Shown: piece after piece, positions 57,533 to 64,000 of the stretch
Numbering within the stretch: the stretch's first letter is position 1
Layout: every line of letters starts with the position of its first letter
NCBI GenBank assembly: GCA_011800805.1
Contig: MPNW01000119.1
Coordinates: 252,583 to 316,582 of the forward strand
DNA length: 64,000 nucleotides
Direction: 5' to 3'
DNA from: Hirudo medicinalis
Lineage: Eukaryota; Annelida; Clitellata; Hirudinida; Hirudinidae
Position numbers and translations under genes: made by a program
Notes under the pieces: model-generated
What the model was told of the DNA's origin: nothing
Databases searched by the model: none
The model's input: the letters and a program-made list of their open reading frames with translations, nothing else

Positions 57533-59923
57533 ATGAGTTTATTCCTGTTTGTGGTTTCATTTCAATCTGATGAGACTTAGTTTTCAATTGGTGCTTTTTT
57601 GTTTTCTGAAAAAATCCTCGACGATCGTGGAAGGTTCGGGTCGTCCGGGAGAGTCGGATTTTATGTCCGACGAGTCGTAGGAGTATTTGCAATTTCATTG
57701 CAAGGAAATCTTTACTCACTTTCATATCTTAACTGAGCTAGATTTGTAGTCATTCAGAATGGCTAGTATCACTTTGATTGCCTTGTTTAGCAAAAGTTTA
57801 ATTGAAGTGGATGAATTGTGCTCTTTGCATTGGCTACAAAGGAGTAGTTTATTTTATGCATTCATATGTATGATACATATATTATAAGAGTCTTTTTGAT
57901 TCAATTTTGAGCAAATTTCAGAGATTACTATTGCTTGTGAGTATTTGTAGAAAGACTTATCATTTGTGTCACTGCTTCCTTATCAGGTGGAAATTTGCAT
58001 GAAGTATTTTGGACGTTTCCTCATCATTTTTGACAATGTTGTCCATGTTTGGTGCTGGAGGACAATGGCCCTGAGTGGTTTTTGGGGCTCAGTTTCTCAA
58101 GAGTGCCTTATTTTTCTCACATCACTGATTGCAATTTCTTTCATTTACTTGTGTTGTCTGTTAAATCAGAATTGTTTTTCAAATGCATGATGCAGACGTT
58201 CAATCAACAAATGGTGGAAGGGCTTGCCCCGATATGAGTTGTTGGTGACTTACACAGGGTGATCCTATCAGGGGCTGAAGGAAGTGCGAGGGGTCTATAT
58301 GTCGAGAACTCTCTCGATGCGGGTGGTCGCATTTGTGAATCCGCCTGAGGCCACACAAGATAGTGACAGCTTCTGAGTCGCTAAATTTTCTGTCGAGAGG
58401 TAGATTCTGGTAAATCTGTCGTTGCCGATGTGTTTAGAATTTGTAGTTCTTGAACTGCACTTAACATCGGAATGTCTGGCAATAGCTTTGTGGTACATAT
58501 CGCGTCAGATCACATTCATCACCGATGAATCCAGAAATGAGAGATGTGCACTAGACTTTCTTTAAAGGTCGATAATGACTGGTTATGACTTTTATTTATT
58601 GCGTGGGGTGATCGTTTAATTATCGCCTGGATTACAGTTCTGTGCACTTCGAATGTCTGTTTCGTGGGAAGGAAATACTTGAAAGTTGCTTCTCGTTCGC
58701 AAAAATAAATATTTGATTGTAAACGTTGCAAATATTTACTCATTGCTACAATGTGATGTCATCAAGGACCCAATTGCTGCAAATGTTCTTACCATGATCA
58801 GTCGAGAAGAAACAATAATAATAATAATTAAGTAATAATGTTGAAGTACCGTTGGGTTGTGAGTCACAAGAAGAATACCAAAAAGTTGAAAACCTCTCCT
58901 TGAAGGCCTCAAACAATAACATGTAACTGTAACTTATAATTAACTTTTCGTTAGGGCTACATTGCCATTAAGATAAGCCCATATCTGAACTGAGTAAAGG
59001 TTATTACTATAGCCTATTATGCATAGCTTTTAGACAATGGTTAATACTATTGCGTGTTATAGCTTATTAGTCTACTTAAGTTGGTTCTAAAGAGATGAAT
59101 CGACTAATTCTGGACGAGAAAAACATTTGGAAGGGGACACACGTCGTCAAACCACGTTGCAAGTACTGAACGGGATGTTCCTGTGATGGTCTGTTCTGTA
59201 TCAAATAAATTGCTTCTGAAAACTTCAATTAGCCACTTTTGTCGTGTAGGAACAAGTTGTCCCATCTTCAATTAACCTCAGATTATTTTCGAGTTAAAAG
59301 TTATTATTTTATTATTATTATCATTGTTATTATTATTATTATTATCTTTAAACGTCGGCAACGAGGACATATCAAGGCATTCCCTAAGCAGTTCTCAAAA
59401 AGAGAATGTAAAACATTCCTTCAAACCTAATGATGTCTGATGGGATCCTGTTAAGCAGGTCGCCATTAGTATTTCCTGCATTTTAATGGGGCAGGAGTGT
59501 TGACGATGCCACTTAAAATCATTCACTCAGGGAAGACAACTGCACCAACGTCAGAGACGCCAACCACCAACATCGTCTAATGATTCCTCCAAATTTCATT
59601 GCACCTGCATCTATAAAACCCTGTTTCGGTGCACGAAGGAAGGACAGGGCATTTGTGATTGACTAACAGCCTCTCAACTTCAAGGATAATTACTTCTTTT
59701 GTAATCCTGTTGATCTGCAACTCTTTGAAGAACTCGAGAGGAATCATAGCATAGGTAACGTAGCATAGGTAACGGATTTTCGTAGACTTTTGTGGCGACA
59801 AATCGTTTTTAAATTAAGCGATAATCATGTTAACTTAAAATGTTGATTTAAGTTAAAGTTATTTGAATGATAAAGTTGTAATATTTATCGTTATTAAAGT
59901 GTCCAGATACGCAACTATTAAAA
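57533..59923. other. Spacer after NNT
   Basis: AT-rich, about 2.4 kb. It should include the NNT 3' untranslated region and the promoter of the next gene. No supported exon, RNA gene or repeat family seen, apart from a short TTA/TCA-type run near 59300-59345. Confidence 0.4.
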
Positions 59924-61572
59924 ATGTTCTCAAAGTTCTGCCTGATACTCCTCTGCTTGAAGTTTGGACTGAGCATTCCAGTCTTTTACAAGGAAATTCA
60001 GAGGAATCCTTCCTGCAGCTACTGGGAACGAAGCCACGAGAAAGAAGACAAGTCTTTCCTCTACCTCATCGGCACAGCTGCCTACGTTGAAATCAACGTA
60101 CTTCGACTCAAGGAACATTTTGTACGTCTAATTCAATTTATTCGTTATCACAATTAGTAGTTAATTATTAAAATTGTTATTTTATTCATATTTAAGCAAG
60201 TTTTTTTTATTATAATTTAAGCTTGTTATTTGATCGGTTGTTGTATGTCCTTCGCTACAAACATTTTCGATTCCATTAATTCCTGGAAAGAAATATTAAT
60301 CGAATTATTACTTAAAATACTTAATTAAATTGCTTAGCAATATTTCCACGCTCCATTCACAAACAATTAATTTACTCATTAAGATTCTTTTAACACAAAT
60401 TTGGTCAGGTATTTAAAATAAATACCAATTTAAATAACAAAAATAATTCATTAATAAGTTAATTCTTCTCCCAGGTAAGCGAGATATTTTCAGGAGTTGA
60501 GGCTTCCATACCAGCAGACGGCATGGAAAGCGTTGAAGAAGAGCAGGAGGATGAAGACGACGCTGATGAACTTTCGCAACTGGTTAGAAAAATTGGAGTC
60601 AATTGGACTTGTCAAATGAAAACTCATGCATTGCTTAAATGCATGTTTCTATTTTAACGTTTCACACAGTAATGAAGAACAAATTTTATAGCTAAATATT
60701 TTCAGGAATTTGTTGTTTGGAAAATTTCAAAAATTTCAAAAATTAAAAGAATTAAAAAAATGTCAGCAGTTTCAACTCGCCGCTGCTAAAAATGGATTAT
60801 TTAAGATTATTTAAGGAGACATTCGTTAGCTTTTGAGATCTCATTAGCATACGGCATCCTAATTGGCGGGAACGTTGCAGATGATAATGGTCCGTAATAA
60901 TTAAGCACTTCAATGAAACATTTGTTTTTTGTTAGAAGTTGACAAACATCCTTATCAAACAAACATCCTTATCAAACAAACATCGTCATCACAGGCATGC
61001 ATTCCTACATCAACACGTCATCACTTCACATGACATCACTGTCAAACTAAGGTTATAATTATCCTCGTCATCATATTATTTCATCGATATCATCGTTTCA
61101 TAATTTAAGTTGTTATGTAATATGTCGTCGTCGTCATCATCATTAGGACATCCTGTTCGAGAACATGAAGAAACTGCGCAAGAGCATCAACGAGTACTTC
61201 TTTCCACACCTGGATGAGGTCATCGACCTGGAGAGGAGGATGGAGGAATACAACAAGAACCCACTGCTAAACGAATTCAGCCTCCTCAAAATCAAGACAC
61301 ACGACCTCGATTGTCTGCTCGATCATTGGATCAGGAAGAGAAGTCCGAACGAACAGAACATGACGTACACGGTCGAAGAAGTCAATTACGACATACAATT
61401 CATCCACTCTGAAGAAGTCAAGTTGTTGGACAAAATGGCCGAGAAACTCGACTGGTTTCTCAGCTCGCATGTCCTCGTGAACATAGTTCATAGCCTGCTC
61501 AATTCCAGGCATTCTCAACAGGCTCAACAGGTGGAGAGAGACCTTAGGCAGCTCTATTTGGTCGTGGATTAG
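59924..61572 (+). CDS. Predicted secreted helical protein, family unknown (243 aa)
   Basis: Three exons with matching phases (732 nt): 59924-60121, 60475-60582 and 61147-61572. The protein begins with a good signal peptide (MFSKFCLILLCLKFGLS), so it should be secreted or luminal. Exon 2 encodes a strongly acidic stretch (VEEEQEDEDDADE). Exon 3 encodes a long, charged, helix-rich domain: NMKKLRKSINEYFFPHLDEV, then RRMEEYNKNPLLNEF, HDLDCLLDHWIRKR and KMAEKLDWFLSSHVL. Only two cysteines remain after the signal peptide (SCSYW and DLDC). I do not recognise it. The amphipathic helices with one possible disulfide recall helical-bundle secreted factors, but that is only a structural impression. A small extra exon between the first two cannot be excluded. 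Confidence 0.65.
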
Positions 61573-61699
61573 TTGGTGCTAATTAATAAATAGCTATGAA
61601 ATAATAAATAATGATTAACTAATAAATTGACATTACATTCTGAAGAGTAACCATGTCCTTGCATCGGGAGTTTAAATTATGGAAAACGTTGTTCTTGGA

Positions 61700-61875
61700 A
61701 GTGGTTGTTAATTTGGGTTGGTTAGTGTGGGTTGGTTAACGTGGGTTGGTTAGTGTGGGTTGGTTGACATGGGTTGGTTAACATGGGTTTTTTAACATGG
61801 GTTGGTTAGTGTGGGTTGGTTAACATGGGTTTTTTAACATGGGTTGGTTAGTGTGGATTGGTTAACACGAGTTGG
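61700..61875. repeat. Minisatellite, unit near GTGGGTTGGTTAACAT
   Basis: About ten imperfect tandem copies of a 14-16-nt G/T-rich unit, just downstream of the secreted-protein gene. Confidence 0.85.
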
Positions 61876-62454
61876 TTGCAGTTTTCATGCGCTCCATTTT
61901 TGATAAATTTTGTACGATGATCGATAAATGAATGATATGTTAAACAAGTGACTGTAACTTTTCGTGTTATTATTAGTTACATTCTTAATAACACTGACAC
62001 GCTAATAACATAATATTAACAATAATTACTTCCTGAAGTTACGTAAAACCTCGCAAATTGTTTGAGCGGTTGAAATGAATGAATCTGTTGTACTAAATAA
62101 ATGTAAACAATTACATTTAACTACAAATAAATGTGAATAATTATATTTAAATATTAATAGATATAAATAAGTACAAATAATTATAGATAGATATAAATAG
62201 ATACAAATTCATGATTGAAGAGTTCGAAGGGGAAAGGAAATTGTTGTTGTAGTATTGGATTCGTGTTGACACATCTCTCGTAACAATAATATCTATCGTT
62301 TAATAACACGTCATTTGACGTTAGTGGCTCCTTTCCAAACATCAACTCCAGGTTGTTCCCTTTGTTTGTCATTTTCAATGTTATGAAATAATTTAAGCCT
62401 GACTTAAATATTTGCTGTTCTTAGTAAATATTATTACTTGATGTTTCGTGCAAG

Positions 62455-62560
62455 TTTCTAGGTAGGTTGGGTTCCCGCATCCAAGGGGTCGTGTTCGCAA
62501 CCCAGCTTGAACCATCACATGCACCCTTGGGAAGGAGCGCTACGTAAATACTGTTGAAGA
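62455..62560 (+). repeat. SINE-like repeat, copy C (partial)
   Basis: Contains GTCGTGTTCGCAACCC, identical to copy B over 16 bases, followed by a diverged GGAGCGCTACGTAAATA. Only the central part is recognisable. Confidence 0.5.
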
Positions 62561-62725
62561 CCAACAGGCGTCTGCTTAAATACACAAATTCGATTGTTTA
62601 AAGAATGAACCAAGAAATCACAAAGAACAATTGAAACCTTTCGAAAAACATTTCGACTTTCGTGTATAAAAAGAGCTATTATATCCTGGTTATCCAAAAG
62701 TAGTTCGAGTGGTTGGTCTCGGTTA

Positions 62726-63100
62726 GTTGATGATGATGATGATGATGACGACGACGATGACAATGACGATGATTATAATGATGATGGTGGTTAAATGAAT
62801 GTCCATTGCATAACTGGATTTGGAAGGCCGTCATTAATCCTGTTGCTAAATTAATTGTTTCCGTAACAATAAAGATGATGATGATGGTGATGGTGATGAT
62901 GGTGATGGTGATGATGGTGATGATGGTGATGGTGATGATGGTGATGGTGATTGTGATGGTGATTGTGATGGTGATGGTGATGATGGTGATGGTGATGGTG
63001 ATTGTGATGGTGATGGTGATGGTGGTGATGATGATGATGCTGATGATGATGATGCTGCTGATGATGATGATGCTGATGATGATGATGATGATGATGCTGC

Positions 63101-63164
<64 letters not shown>

Positions 63165-63190
63165 ATAACAACGACGACGACGACAATAAT
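62726..63190. repeat. Large compound GAT/GGTGAT/GAC microsatellite
   Basis: About 450 bp of GAT, GGTGAT, TGCTGATGAT and ACG repeats. The His-, Ser-, Met- and Ile-rich open frames across it are artefacts of the triplet period. Confidence 0.95.
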
Positions 63191-64000
63191 AATAACAATA
63201 GCTGTTATATTGTCGAAATGATGATATATAAACAAACAAATGAAATGATGACAAACTCAGTTATCAATTATTTTGTTCAATTTCTCATCATTGAGTGATC
63301 AAACACATTAGTCAACTTAGAAAGGTGAAGGAGGTCATAATTATAAGAATTATAATATTTACGACCAATAATTGTAGCCATAATTTCGAGTGTACAAGTG
63401 GACCACGTTAAGACAATTAATGGCTAATTTATCAAGATATGTCATTGGTTTTATTCTGGAGGGTAACTGATGATCTCTTCATCAATGACTGCTACCCTGA
63501 TTATTCTCCATTCATTGTTGTTCATTCACTCAGTGAGAATATCGTCATTATTGAATTATTGAGAATATCATATTAAATATTACGATATAATAATGAATAA
63601 TATATATTACATATCTACAATTATTATATATATGCATATAATTGTTATGATATAATTATTTTAATTATTAAAATATAATTAATAATTTCACAATTTAAAT
63701 ACAATTACCTTTATTATTTATTTCATGCTATTAAGATTGATTCCAAAAATGAAAAAGATTAAGTCCAACTAAATTATTAATTCGTTTTTATTATTTAATA
63801 TTAATTAATTAATTTAAATCAACTTAATTTTCAAATGATCCTTGAGAGGTAATCGTAATAATCAAGAAACAACAACAACAAACAACGGCAAACAACGACA
63901 AATAACAAGAACAACAAAGAGAGATGAAATACCGAAGAATTCACCTCCGAGAAATAGATTCTTGCATGCATCAACATCGCATTCATCAGCACTCCATGAG
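63191..64000. other. AT-rich end of window
   Basis: Very AT-rich with short tandem stretches (for example CAA-type repeats near 63870-63915). No gene is seen. Confidence 0.4.

Noticed and set aside
62679..63254. Long His-, Ser-, Ile- and Met-rich open frames on both strands
   Set aside because: They are all readings of one trinucleotide microsatellite; an uninterrupted triplet repeat stays open in every frame.

Overview
This window comes from the nuclear genome of an invertebrate animal. The genes are split into many small exons by short AT-rich introns with GT-AG (and some GC-AG) borders, and the products are animal housekeeping proteins: an IP3-receptor-family channel, VPS54, TMEM104, NNT and a PMP22/claudin-like tetraspan. 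AT-rich spacers, microsatellites, a SINE-like repeat, a hAT-type MITE and an R2-clade retrotransposon fill the rest. I cannot name the phylum from sequence alone. There are two assembly gaps (27132-27554 and 52959-53265).

Layout. 45-16272 (+): 3' part of a long IP3-receptor-like gene, whose N-terminal ligand-binding region lies off the left edge. 17237-17806 (+): a compact five-exon ATF2/ATF7-like bZIP gene with a TATA box and CRE-like site upstream. 18614-22442 (-): eight-exon RING-H2 E3 ligase. 23471-26510 (-): eleven-exon TMEM104. 26511-29085: gap and repeat-like sequence. 29086-36484 (+): VPS54 of the GARP tethering complex, with one apparent 1-nt frameshift. 37137-39327 (-): five-exon unrecognised lysine-tailed protein, tail-to-tail with VPS54. 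41423-42864 (+): three-exon tetraspan. 44426-46140 (-): a multi-exon gene I could assemble but not identify, with a hAT MITE in one intron. 48053-57532 (+): complete 15-exon NNT; intron 7 carries an antisense, decayed R2-clade non-LTR element. 59924-61572 (+): three-exon predicted secreted helical protein of unknown family. 61573-64000: minisatellite, SINE fragment, a large GAT/GGT microsatellite, then plain AT-rich sequence.

The genes do not form an operon or pathway; this is ordinary mixed animal gene order. The exon models were built by hand from splice sites, reading-frame phase and remembered family sequences. For the bZIP, RING, TMEM104, NNT, lysine-tailed, tetraspan, secreted and 44-46 kb genes every exon join listed is phase-consistent.

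Most interesting points: the channel's pore has GLVGQ where IP3 and ryanodine receptors carry a GGGVGD/GGGIGD-type filter; several genes use GC-AG introns; an unidentified cysteine-containing gene at 44-46 kb; an R2-type element outside rDNA; and a three-copy SINE-like family.
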